Assembly: GCF_900095285.1 (NCBI RefSeq)
Contig: NZ_LT607734.1
Coordinates: 186,001-250,000, forward strand
Length of the DNA stretch: 64,000 nucleotides
Direction of reading: 5' to 3'
Source of the DNA: Fusobacterium gastrosuis
Lineage (GTDB): Bacteria > Fusobacteriota > Fusobacteriia > Fusobacteriales > Fusobacteriaceae
Each line of letters starts with the position of its first letter. Within the stretch, counting starts at the first letter, position 1. The notes under the pieces are model-generated. The model made no database searches. It saw only the letters and a program-made list of their open reading frames with translations, and had not been told where the DNA came from. The translations under genes and the position numbers were made by a program. This document shows positions 11,867-21,073 of the stretch, one piece after another.

Positions 11867-11881
11867 AGTGAGGGGAAATTT

Positions 11882-12322
11882 ATGGCAAGGATTAGTATAG
11901 TATATTATAGTTTTACTGGAAATACAATGAGAATGGTAAATGCTTTAGAAAAAGGGTTAATAGAAGCTGGAGCAGACTATAAAATTTTTAAAGTTTTAGA
12001 AATGAAAGAGTCTGATGTAGAAGAAATGTTTGGAAGTGAAATCATTGCTATGGCTTCTCCAGCTCATGAAAGAGAAGAAATTCATAAAATAGCTTGGCAA
12101 CCATTTATGGCAGCTAATGGTGAAAAATTTAAAGGAAAAAGAGTTTGGCTTTTTGGTTCTTATGGCTGGGGTGGAGGAATTTTTATGAAACACTGGATCA
12201 AACAAATGGAAGATTTAGGAGCGGAAGTTGTAGCTGAACCTATATTATCCAATGGAAGTCCTAAACCAGATACAAAGGAAAATTTGTTTGAAATGGGTAA
12301 AAAATTAGTGGAACTTTTATAA
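11882..12322 (+). CDS. Flavodoxin
   Basis: Short-chain flavodoxin of 146 residues, an FMN electron carrier. The phosphate-binding loop is YYSFTGNTMRM near the N-terminus; the FMN-stacking loops are MASPAHEREE and LFGSYGWGGGIFMKHW. It follows hutG by 15 bases and ends before a strong bidirectional terminator. The redox partner is not evident here. Confidence 0.9.
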   Translation: MARISIVYYSFTGNTMRMVNALEKGLIEAGADYKIFKVLEMKESDVEEMFGSEIIAMASPAHEREEIHKIAWQPFMAANGEKFKGKRVWLFGSYGWGGGIFMKHWIKQMEDLGAEVVAEPILSNGSPKPDTKENLFEMGKKLVELL

Positions 12323-12371
12323 AAAATAGGTTATCTTCAAAAAATAAATTTATAAATTTATACTTTCCTAT

Positions 12372-12407
12372 AAAAAAAGAGCTTACTTTAAAAGTAAGCT
12401 CTTTTTT
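12372..12407. terminator. Bidirectional terminator
   Basis: AAAAAAGAGCTTACT pairs with AGTAAGCTCTTTTTT around a short loop at 12388-12392. It is shared by the convergent flavodoxin and secF transcripts. Confidence 0.92.
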
Positions 12408-12410
12408 ATT

Positions 12411-13361
12411 CTATACTAATATTTTTTCTTTTCTTTCTTCACTTTCGTCTTCTTCTTTAAAAATATCTCCCATATCCTTATTTTTTCTTTTATTTAATAG
12501 ATACACTATAGGAGTTGCCACAAATATTGAACTATATGATCCAGCTGAAATTCCAACTAATAATGTTACTATAAATGTTTTTAAGCTATCCCCACCAAAC
12601 ACCAAAATTGCCACAACTGCAAATAATGTTGTTATTGTAGTATTTAATGATCTTACCATTGTTTGATCAACTGATATATCCATACATTGTTCTAAAGTCC
12701 AATTATTTTGCTTCATTCTTCTTAAATTTTCTCTTATTCTATCGAAAATTACTATCGTATCATTTATTGAATATCCAAGTATAGTTAAAATTGCTGCTAT
12801 AAATGGAGTATCCACTTCATAATGTAAGAAAGATATTACACCGATAGCTATAATTATATCATGTAGTAATGTTATGATCCCAGCTATTGCAAATGTAAAT
12901 TCAAATCTCAAAGTAATATACAATACTATCAATAATGATCCTATTCCAAGAGAATATATTGCAGACTTCTTTAAATCTTCTCCAATACTTGCCCCTACTT
13001 TTTCCACTTTATCTAAGTTATATTCTCCTAATTCCTTAAGATTACTTAAAACCATATTTTGTTCTGCTTCAGTTATCTCTTGGGTTCTTATAATTATAGT
13101 TCCATCATCTGATATTTGAACTTTTCTACTATTTGAACTCAATTGTGGTATTTTTTCTACAAGTACATCTAAATTTTCATTTACTTCATTTAAAGAAACC
13201 ATTTTTTCTTTATATTGAATTTGAATTAAATTTCCACCTGAAAAATCTATACCATAATTAAGACCTTTAAAGAAAAATAGTCCCAATGAAACTCCTACTG
13301 CTATCAACGAAATTGAAAAATATTGTTTAATCCTACTTGTTACTTTTAAATTTATTTTCAT
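12411..13361 (-). CDS. secF: Protein translocase subunit SecF
   Basis: Inner-membrane RND-type subunit that, with SecD, uses the proton motive force to finish protein export. Six spans: one near the N-terminus and five in the C-terminal half. Signature segments are LNYGIDFSGGNLIQI and GYSINDTIVIFDRIRENLR, followed by SLNTTITTLF. Its ATG overlaps the secD stop by one base. The 316 residues are complete. Confidence 0.97.
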   Translation of the reverse strand: MKINLKVTSRIKQYFSISLIAVGVSLGLFFFKGLNYGIDFSGGNLIQIQYKEKMVSLNEVNENLDVLVEKIPQLSSNSRKVQISDDGTIIIRTQEITEAEQNMVLSNLKELGEYNLDKVEKVGASIGEDLKKSAIYSLGIGSLLIVLYITLRFEFTFAIAGIITLLHDIIIAIGVISFLHYEVDTPFIAAILTILGYSINDTIVIFDRIRENLRRMKQNNWTLEQCMDISVDQTMVRSLNTTITTLFAVVAILVFGGDSLKTFIVTLLVGISAGSYSSIFVATPIVYLLNKRKNKDMGDIFKEEDESEERKEKILV

Positions 13362-14590
13362 TAGTTATTCCCCTCCAATTTCACTCCAAAAATTTTAGGA
13401 TTTTTTAATCCAAATAAATTAATAAATGACAGCAGAATAACTTTAGTCGCAGTAATTGCTGTAAACATTGACGCTGCTGTTCCTAGTGCAAGAGTAACAG
13501 CAAAACCTTTTATCGGCCCAGTTCCAAACACAAATAATATTGCTGCAACTATAAGAGTTGTTAGGTTGGAATCAAATATTGCGATAAATCCTTTATTAAA
13601 CCCTGCTTCTACTGAATTTCTGATTGTATTACCAAAAGATAATTCATCTTTTATTCTTTCAAAAATGATAACATTTGCATCTACTGCCATACCTAGTGAT
13701 AATATAAATCCTGCAATACCCGGTAAAGTTAATGTTGCATCTATGAAATTCAAACAAGCAAAAGTTATGAAACCAAATAGAATTATTGCAATATTTGCAA
13801 CTATACCCGGCAACCTATATAAAAATAGCATAAATGCCCATATTAAAACTATTGAAACTATTCCTGCATTTTTACTTTGTGCTATTGATTCATCTCCTAA
13901 AGATGCACCAACAGTTCTTGTTTCAACTATTTCCGCTTTCACTGGTAATGCTCCTGCATTTAAAAGTGTTGCAGTTGCCTTAGCCTCTTCAACTGTATAA
14001 TTCCCAGTTATAACTCCATTTCCACTCGGAATTTCTGAATTTATTCTAGGAGCTGTTTGAACTACACCATCCAGAGTTATAGCAAGTTGTTTCCCTATAT
14101 TTTCTCTAGTTATTTGTGCAAATTTTTGTGCTCCTTCAGGAGTCATTTCAAATTGTATTTGTGGTCTTCCTAAGTTATCATAAGAAACATCTGCACTTTT
14201 CAAATATGAACCTGTTAGAAGTGTTTCGCCTAAACTTCCATCTTCACCCATAAGCTTAAATTCAAGTAATGCTGTTTTCCCAATCAAATTGATAGCATCT
14301 TCTGTATTTTGTAAACCTGGTAACTCAATAATTACTCTGTTATCTCCTGCTTTTTGTATAGCTGATTCTGCAACACCTATTCCATTTACCCGTCTATCCA
14401 AAACTTCTATAAGTCTATTCATAGCATTATTATCAATTTTGTTATTTCCTTCTGGAATAGCTTCAAGCACAACATATGCTCCACCCTTTAAGTCCAATCC
14501 CAATTTTACTGGTTTAGTCAGACTATACCACACTGATGCAGCAAAAATTACAATAACTAAACCTAATCTAATTAATGATTTAAAATTCAT
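13361..14590 (-). CDS. secD: Protein translocase subunit SecD
   Basis: 409-residue partner of SecF. An N-terminal membrane anchor is followed by GLDLKGGAYVVLEA, a periplasmic P1-type domain (about residues 50-230) and five C-terminal spans including AGFILSLGMAVDANVIIFERIKDEL. It is shorter than enterobacterial SecD (about 615), as in many Gram-positive-like versions. GGAGGAG precedes the ATG. ruvX lies 64 bases upstream on the same strand. Confidence 0.97.
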   Translation of the reverse strand: MNFKSLIRLGLVIVIFAASVWYSLTKPVKLGLDLKGGAYVVLEAIPEGNNKIDNNAMNRLIEVLDRRVNGIGVAESAIQKAGDNRVIIELPGLQNTEDAINLIGKTALLEFKLMGEDGSLGETLLTGSYLKSADVSYDNLGRPQIQFEMTPEGAQKFAQITRENIGKQLAITLDGVVQTAPRINSEIPSGNGVITGNYTVEEAKATATLLNAGALPVKAEIVETRTVGASLGDESIAQSKNAGIVSIVLIWAFMLFLYRLPGIVANIAIILFGFITFACLNFIDATLTLPGIAGFILSLGMAVDANVIIFERIKDELSFGNTIRNSVEAGFNKGFIAIFDSNLTTLIVAAILFVFGTGPIKGFAVTLALGTAASMFTAITATKVILLSFINLFGLKNPKIFGVKLEGNN

Positions 14591-14654
14591 CTCTCCTCCA
14601 AATGTTTTATATTTCTACTTTTTCAAAAAATGAAAAAATAGTAAAAATTATTAG

Positions 14655-15083
14655 TTAATTAAAATTTCTCTTTTGTGAATCTAGAAATGTTTGTAATATT
14701 ATAGCTGCTGCCATTTTATCTACAACTTTTCTTTTCTCAATGGCACCTTTTTTATTCAAATCATTTAAAATATTGTCTGCCATCACCGTTGAAAATCTTT
14801 CATCTACTTCTATAATCTCTAGATTTTCAATTTCTTTTTCCAATTTGGCTACAAATTCTCTAACTTTTTCAGCTTGTCTTTTCTCAGTGCCGTCTAAACT
14901 CTTTGGAATACCTACAACTATACTAGTTGTGTGCACTTCTCTGCAAAGTTCAACTATTCTTTTCACAGCCTTTGTTTTTCTTCTATCAATTGTTTCAACA
15001 GGGCTTGCTAACATTCCTAAAATATCTGATTTAGCTACCCCTATTCTCACATCTCCTACATCTAGAGCTAAATATTTTTTCAT
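14655..15083 (-). CDS. ruvX: Pre-16S rRNA nuclease / Holliday-junction-resolvase-like YqgF
   Basis: RNase H-fold nuclease of the YqgF/RuvX family, implicated in 16S rRNA 5'-end maturation and, less surely, recombination. Asp8 lies in ALDVGDVRIGVA; IVVGIPKSLDGTEKRQA and VDERFSTVMA follow, and an acidic residue lies in VVDKMAAAIILQ. The 142 residues match the family. The ATG overlaps the alaS stop by one base, so translation is coupled. In Firmicutes the same neighbours (alaS, ruvX, DUF1292) recur. Confidence 0.93.
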   Translation of the reverse strand: MKKYLALDVGDVRIGVAKSDILGMLASPVETIDRRKTKAVKRIVELCREVHTTSIVVGIPKSLDGTEKRQAEKVREFVAKLEKEIENLEIIEVDERFSTVMADNILNDLNKKGAIEKRKVVDKMAAAIILQTFLDSQKRNFN

Positions 15084-17686
15084 TATAAAATTTCCTTTAA
15101 TAAATCTTTTACTTCTTTCATAGCCACTACAAGTTTGTCGATATCTTTTCCTCCAGCTTGAGCAAAATCTGGTCTTCCTCCACCTTTTCCACCTGTTGTT
15201 TCAGCTAATTTTTTCACTAAATCTCCTGCTTTTACTTTATCAGTTAAGTTTTTCGATACTCCTGCCACAAATGTAATTTTGTCATCTAATGTACTTGCAA
15301 GTACAACAACAGCTCTATCTTCTTTGTCTTTTATTGCGTCTATCATAGCCCTTAAATCTTCTGCTTTTTTATCTGTAAATTTAGCTAGTAAAACTTTTGC
15401 TCCATTTATATTTTCCATATTCATAAGAGCTGATTTACTTTCAAGATTAGCAAGTTTTTGTTTTAAACTTTCTAATTCTCTTTCTTTTTCTCTCATTGTT
15501 TCAGCTAATTTATCCACTTTTTCAACTACATCTAAAGCATTTGTTTTTAATTTTTTAGCAATAGCCTCTATTTTTTGAGCTTCTTCCTTTTCATATAGAT
15601 ATGCTCCATATCCGGTTTTAGCTTCAATTCTTCTTACTCCAGCTGCTATTCCTCCCTCAGATATTATTTTAAACATACCTATTGTTCCAATGTTATCAAC
15701 ATGTACTCCACCACAAAGTTCTGTTGAAAATCCAGGAATATCCACAACTCTCACTACATCTCCATACTTATCTCCAAAAAGCATTGTAGCTCCCATAGCT
15801 TTTGCTTCATCCATAGTATGATGACTTACTCCAACTGTTATAGCTTCTCTTATCTTTTCATTTACTATATTTTCAACCTTTTCCAATTGTTCTGCCGTAA
15901 CAGCTTCATAATGGCTAAAATCAAATCTTAACTTATCATTCTCTACAAGAGAACCTGCTTGTTGAATATGCTCTCCTAAAACTTCTCTTAAAGCTTTATG
16001 TAATAAATGTGTAGCAGTATGATTCTTTGATATATCACTTCTTCTTAGTACATCAACAATCAGATCATATTCCCTTTCAATTACAGCTTCACCTTTTATA
16101 TATTCAACTGTGTGAAAGAATATATCTTTTTGTTTTTGTGTATCTAAAACTCTAGCTTCAAAATTTTCTCCTAAAATTTTTCCTGTATCTCCAATTTGTC
16201 CACCTGATTCAGCATAAAAAGGTGTTTTATCAAAAATTAAAAGATACTTGTTATCACTTAATTCTCTTATACTTAAAAGCTTAGCTTTATCTTGACCTTT
16301 TTCATATCCTGTAAACTTTGTAACTCCATATTTATCATAAAATTCTTCTATAAATGTATCTTGACCTTTTTCCATTACAACTTCTCTAGCAGATCTTGCT
16401 TTTTCTTTTTGCTCTTCCATCTTAGCTTCAAATTCAGCTCTTTCAACTAAAATTCCTCTTTCTTCTGCTATTTCTTCTGTAAGCTCATAAGGGAATCCAT
16501 AAGTATCATATAGTTTAAATGAAATCTCTCCATCAAGTTTATTTTTTCCACTTGCCAATAAATTATCAATTTCTTGATTTACAAGTTGTATTCCTTGATC
16601 AAGAGTATTTGAAAATTTTTCTTCTTCAATTCTTACTATTTTTTTAATATTTTCTATATTTTTTCTAAGTTCAGGATAAGCTTTTTCAAAATTTTCAACA
16701 ACTTTATCCACAATCTTATACATAAATAAATCTGTATAACCTAACAATCTTCCATGTCTTACAGCTCTTCTTAGGATTCTTCTAAGCACATATCCTCTAC
16801 CTTCATTTGACGGTATTACCCCATCATTTACTAAAAATGTAACTGCTCTTGCATGGTCAGTTATAACTTTCAATGAAAAATTTACATTATCATTTTCATT
16901 ATACTTTCTACCAGTTATTCTTGCTGCTTCTTCTAATATTGGAAATAATAAATCTGTTTCAAAATTGTTTCTTTTCTTTTGAACAACAGAGGCTATTCTT
17001 TCAACTCCAGCTCCCGTATCAATATTTTTCTTAGGTAGTGGTTCTAAAGTTCCATCTTCTTTTCTATTCCATTCTGTAAATACTAAATTCCATATTTCTA
17101 AATAACGATTGTCAGTTCCTTCATCACCGATTTTTGAATTTTCATCTCCTCCAAATTCCACACCTAAATCCACATGAATTTCTGAACAAGGACCACAAGA
17201 ACCTGTTGGACCTGCTGACCACCAGTTTTCACTTTCTCCCATTCTAACTATTCTTTCTTTTGGAAAATTACATTTTTCTATCCAAATTCTCTCCGCTTCA
17301 TCATCAGTTGTGAAAACAGTTACCCACAATCTGTCTTTTTCGATTTTTAAAACTTCTGTTACAAATTCCCAAGACCACATTATTGATTCTTCTTTAAAAT
17401 AATCTCCGAACGAAAAATTCCCTAACATTTCAAAAAATGTATGATGTCTTGCTGTTCTTCCAACATTTTCTAAATCATTTGTTCTTATACATTTTTGGTA
17501 AGTTGTCACTCTAGGACAAGGAGCTTCCTTTTGTCCTAAAAAATAAGGTTTAAATGGTACCATTCCAGCCACTGTTAATAAAAGTGTTGGATCATCTGGA
17601 ATAAGTGAAGCACTTTCAAAATGCTTATGTTGCTTTTGCATGAAAAATTCTATAAATTTTTCTCTAATTTCATTACCTGTTAACAT
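15083..17686 (-). CDS. alaS: Alanyl-tRNA synthetase
   Basis: 867-residue class II synthetase. The N-terminal catalytic domain includes RTARHHTFFEMLGNFSFGDY and motif 3 GAGVERI. The editing domain has the zinc ligands of HTATHLLH and CGGVHVDNIG. A coiled-coil and C-Ala domain end with TTGGKGGGRPDFAQAGG. All expected domains are present and in order. GGAGG is 13 bases before the ATG. It is followed directly by ruvX. Confidence 0.98.
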   Translation of the reverse strand: MLTGNEIREKFIEFFMQKQHKHFESASLIPDDPTLLLTVAGMVPFKPYFLGQKEAPCPRVTTYQKCIRTNDLENVGRTARHHTFFEMLGNFSFGDYFKEESIMWSWEFVTEVLKIEKDRLWVTVFTTDDEAERIWIEKCNFPKERIVRMGESENWWSAGPTGSCGPCSEIHVDLGVEFGGDENSKIGDEGTDNRYLEIWNLVFTEWNRKEDGTLEPLPKKNIDTGAGVERIASVVQKKRNNFETDLLFPILEEAARITGRKYNENDNVNFSLKVITDHARAVTFLVNDGVIPSNEGRGYVLRRILRRAVRHGRLLGYTDLFMYKIVDKVVENFEKAYPELRKNIENIKKIVRIEEEKFSNTLDQGIQLVNQEIDNLLASGKNKLDGEISFKLYDTYGFPYELTEEIAEERGILVERAEFEAKMEEQKEKARSAREVVMEKGQDTFIEEFYDKYGVTKFTGYEKGQDKAKLLSIRELSDNKYLLIFDKTPFYAESGGQIGDTGKILGENFEARVLDTQKQKDIFFHTVEYIKGEAVIEREYDLIVDVLRRSDISKNHTATHLLHKALREVLGEHIQQAGSLVENDKLRFDFSHYEAVTAEQLEKVENIVNEKIREAITVGVSHHTMDEAKAMGATMLFGDKYGDVVRVVDIPGFSTELCGGVHVDNIGTIGMFKIISEGGIAAGVRRIEAKTGYGAYLYEKEEAQKIEAIAKKLKTNALDVVEKVDKLAETMREKERELESLKQKLANLESKSALMNMENINGAKVLLAKFTDKKAEDLRAMIDAIKDKEDRAVVVLASTLDDKITFVAGVSKNLTDKVKAGDLVKKLAETTGGKGGGRPDFAQAGGKDIDKLVVAMKEVKDLLKEIL

Positions 17687-17717
17687 TTTTTTATTTATCC
17701 TCCATTTTACTTAAAAT

Positions 17718-18443
17718 TTAATCTAACTTAAAATTTTCTCCTAAATATATTCTCTTAGCTTCTTCACTACTTGCTATCTCTTTTGCATTTCCACTAAGTA
17801 GTACTTTTCCATTTGCCATAATATATGCCTTATCAACAATACTTAGAGTTTCCCTAACATTATGATCTGTTATAAGAATTCCTAAACCTCTATTTTTTAA
17901 GTGTCTTATGATATTTTGTATATCTTCAACAGCTATTGGATCAACCCCTGCAAAAGGCTCATCCAAAAGTATAAAGCTTGGATTATTTGCAATTGTTCTA
18001 GCAATTTCTATTCTTCTTCTTTCTCCTCCAGATAAAGCATAACCTAAAGAATTTCTAACATGTGTTAACTTAAATTCTTCAAGTAAACTATCTATCATAG
18101 ATTTTTGCTTAGACTTTGGAATATTTTTCATTTCTAAAACCACAGAAATATTTTCTTCTACTGTTAAGTTTCTAAAAACTGATGGTTCTTGTGCCAAATA
18201 TCCTATACCTAAATTAGCTCTTTTATACATTGGAAAGTTAGTTATATCTTCATCGTTAAATATAACTTGTCCTGCATTTGGTTTTACTATTCCCGTTATC
18301 ATATAAAAAGTTGTTGTTTTCCCAGCTCCATTCGGTCCTAAAAGTCCAACTATTTCTCCTTTTTTTACTTCTAAGCTTACTTTGTTTACTACCTTTCTGT
18401 CCTTATAACTTTTTACCAGATTATTTGCACTTAAACTTATCAT
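17718..18443 (-). CDS. lptB: LPS export ABC transporter ATP-binding protein LptB
   Basis: Cytoplasmic ATPase of the LptB2FG complex that extracts lipopolysaccharide from the inner membrane. Walker A is GPNGAGKTT, the signature LSGGERRR, and Walker B LLDEPFAGVDP, with the H-loop in ITDHNVRE. The 241 residues fit LptB. Its ATG overlaps the stop of the LptC/LptA-like gene by four bases, which supports the Lpt assignment. The LptF/G permeases are not in this window. Confidence 0.95.
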   Translation of the reverse strand: MISLSANNLVKSYKDRKVVNKVSLEVKKGEIVGLLGPNGAGKTTTFYMITGIVKPNAGQVIFNDEDITNFPMYKRANLGIGYLAQEPSVFRNLTVEENISVVLEMKNIPKSKQKSMIDSLLEEFKLTHVRNSLGYALSGGERRRIEIARTIANNPSFILLDEPFAGVDPIAVEDIQNIIRHLKNRGLGILITDHNVRETLSIVDKAYIMANGKVLLSGNAKEIASSEEAKRIYLGENFKLD

Positions 18444-21073
18444 TTTCCTACTCCTTTGCCTGTTAAATAATCAACATGGACATTTCCTTTTAATCTAACT
18501 TTTTTTGTATTCATATCATAATGCCCTTCGTTTGCAGTAAGAACACTTCCTTTGTTTGTTACTTTTACTTTATCATAAGCAGATGCAACATTATCTTTAA
18601 TTTCAGCTCTTTCAGATGTCATAACAGTTTCTTCTTTTTTTTCATTAACATCTTTTACATAGACATTTCCATCTAAATATAAAACTTTAGTATCTATCAA
18701 AGCTTTTGCATTATCTGCTTTACCGATTGTATCTCCCTTTACACCATTATCAACTGTAAGTGTAGGTCTATTTTTCAAATATACTATATTTTTTGTCAAA
18801 TCAGCTTCTAAATTATCTGTTTCTAGTTTTCTGTTAAGTTGTGTGAAAATCCCCGGCTTATTCATTATTAATTTTTTAGCCTTATAATTATCTCCTGTTT
18901 TTTCTAAGTACAAATCCAACATCTCTCCATCAAAATTAGTCTTTTCTCCATTACTGTCATATACAGTTGACTTTACATCTCCTGTAAAATGAATAGGTCC
19001 TTTATTGATATTACCATTAGTTGTATTTGCAGAAAACTCCGATTTATCATCTGAAATTATATGAACATTTTTTACAAATATATCTCCCAGTTTATTATTA
19101 ACTTTTCCAGAACTAGATTTTATTAAATACTTGTCATAGTTAATTTCACTTGCTGTTTTTAATTCTATATCCGAAGTTTTAGTATTATATATCAAATTTT
19201 GAGTTTTTATACTATTTCCATCAGACACTAAATAAACATTTTTTATAAGTTCAAGCTTATTATCATTTGTATGATATTGAATTTCAGCTGATTTAGCAGA
19301 TCTAGTCGGCTCTTTCATATCAAAATCATATCCCTTTAAGATAGCATTTTTCGAATCATATATTGCCCTTGATACCTTACCAACCATACCTTTATCATCT
19401 TTAAAATCAACTTGACTGTTCATATGAACTAAAGCATCTGAATATTTATATATGGCATTAGCTGTATCTATTACCACTCCATTTTGTTTTATATTTATAG
19501 GTCCTGCTAATTCAATATAGTCCCCTGTTTTGATTAGAATTTCTTTTGCTAAACCTGTCATATTTTTTTCTTTATCTTCTAAAGTAATAGGTCCTGTAAT
19601 TTTTCCAAGAGTTGTATTACTGTTATATGTAAAGTTTTTTCCATTCATCTTTGTAGTCTTAGAGAATAAATTTATCTCATTATCACTTTTTAAATCTCCT
19701 GTTTTCTTATTATAAGTGATAGTTTTCCCAATTATTCTTGTATTTCCATCAGAAGATTTTAGTTCATAATCATTAGGTACTGTTAGTAATCCAGTTTCTT
19801 CTACATAAGTTATATTTTTTCCTTTTATAGAATAATCTTTATTCCCTAAAGTAAGCTCATTTACAGCTGACAAATCTTTTGTAAGCAAGCTATATTTTAA
19901 ATCTGTTCCTGATAGACTTTCTTTCTTTTCGTTGAAAGCATAAAATTTCTTATTTGTACTAACTAATTTAGTTTCTGTATTATATGTGAAATCTTCAGCA
20001 TCTAAATTATAAGTCGGTGACGTATATTTTACTAAATTTCCTGATACATTAATATCTTTTTTATCCAAGTTGTATATAATCTTATCAGCCAAAAGTTTTT
20101 CTGAATTTATAGATGATGCATTTACATTTCCTAAAAGAGTGAAATCCTTTGTATCCAAGTTATATGTTCCATTATCTGCTAACACTTTATATGTTGCATT
20201 TCCCCCATTTATTTTCCCATAAAAGTTGATAACTTGACTTTGAGCTTCTTTTTCTATACTACTTACATCAAATGTATAATCTTGATATTTAACTTTTACA
20301 TTTTCCATAACCTTAAAACTTTCATCTCTATCATTCAAAACTAGTTTATCTCCTGCTAGTCCAACACCTTTATAAGTAGCTTCAAATCCATTACTAGCAT
20401 ATAAATTTCTTTCATTCATATCATAGTAAACCTCATTAAAAGTTCCTGATAGTTTATCTTCTTCTTTATTTTCACTACCGTCTTTAGCTTTCCCAAATCC
20501 GATAATAGAAATATTTCCCTTCAATACAACTCTTTTTGTTTCACTGGAATATTCCGCTCTGTCCGCAAGCAATGATAGATATTTATTTTTTATTACCACT
20601 CCATTTTCTAAAATAATATTATCCATAGAAATATTTGTTTTAAATTTATTTCCTGAAATTTCAATTCCCTGTTCTTCATTTATTGCAGATACCAATGTTT
20701 CTGATACAAGCATATCTGTTGCTTTCTCGTATTTCATTTCAGAGGCATTTATTTTCCAACCGTTAGGGCTCAGTCCTACTATATTTGATTTCAAGATTAG
20801 ATTTCTAGCTTTATCTAATAATACATTATCTCCACTTAAAATCATACCTTTTATCTTTGCTTTTGCCTTTTCAAAAACACTTTCTTTTTCATCAATATAG
20901 TCTAATTCTTTTTCAGCTTCAACATAATATCCGTCTGATTCATATACAGCATTCTTAGTTTCAACAACTTTTTTAATCGCTTTTACAGCTTGTTCTTCTC
21001 CAAAATAATTAAAATAACCCAATACTAAAACTGCAACACCTAAAGTACCATATATTACTTTTTTCCTATTCAT
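18440..21073 (-). CDS. Giant LptC/LptA (OstA-like) periplasmic protein
   Basis: 877 residues, against about 190 for usual LptC or LptA. An N-terminal anchor (about residues 5-20) is followed by repeated beta-strand units of OstA/LptA type: pairs such as LVLNDRDESFKV, NYDLDTKD and IIYNLDKKDINVSGN recur every 20-30 residues to the C-terminus (YDMNTKKVRLKGNVHVDYL). It plausibly forms an extended beta-jellyroll that carries lipopolysaccharide across the periplasm. The start is the ATG at 21073, since the upstream ATG contains the GGAGG site. It overlaps the mutS stop by eight bases and lptB by four. Confidence 0.8.
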   Translation of the reverse strand: MNRKKVIYGTLGVAVLVLGYFNYFGEEQAVKAIKKVVETKNAVYESDGYYVEAEKELDYIDEKESVFEKAKAKIKGMILSGDNVLLDKARNLILKSNIVGLSPNGWKINASEMKYEKATDMLVSETLVSAINEEQGIEISGNKFKTNISMDNIILENGVVIKNKYLSLLADRAEYSSETKRVVLKGNISIIGFGKAKDGSENKEEDKLSGTFNEVYYDMNERNLYASNGFEATYKGVGLAGDKLVLNDRDESFKVMENVKVKYQDYTFDVSSIEKEAQSQVINFYGKINGGNATYKVLADNGTYNLDTKDFTLLGNVNASSINSEKLLADKIIYNLDKKDINVSGNLVKYTSPTYNLDAEDFTYNTETKLVSTNKKFYAFNEKKESLSGTDLKYSLLTKDLSAVNELTLGNKDYSIKGKNITYVEETGLLTVPNDYELKSSDGNTRIIGKTITYNKKTGDLKSDNEINLFSKTTKMNGKNFTYNSNTTLGKITGPITLEDKEKNMTGLAKEILIKTGDYIELAGPINIKQNGVVIDTANAIYKYSDALVHMNSQVDFKDDKGMVGKVSRAIYDSKNAILKGYDFDMKEPTRSAKSAEIQYHTNDNKLELIKNVYLVSDGNSIKTQNLIYNTKTSDIELKTASEINYDKYLIKSSSGKVNNKLGDIFVKNVHIISDDKSEFSANTTNGNINKGPIHFTGDVKSTVYDSNGEKTNFDGEMLDLYLEKTGDNYKAKKLIMNKPGIFTQLNRKLETDNLEADLTKNIVYLKNRPTLTVDNGVKGDTIGKADNAKALIDTKVLYLDGNVYVKDVNEKKEETVMTSERAEIKDNVASAYDKVKVTNKGSVLTANEGHYDMNTKKVRLKGNVHVDYLTGKGVGK

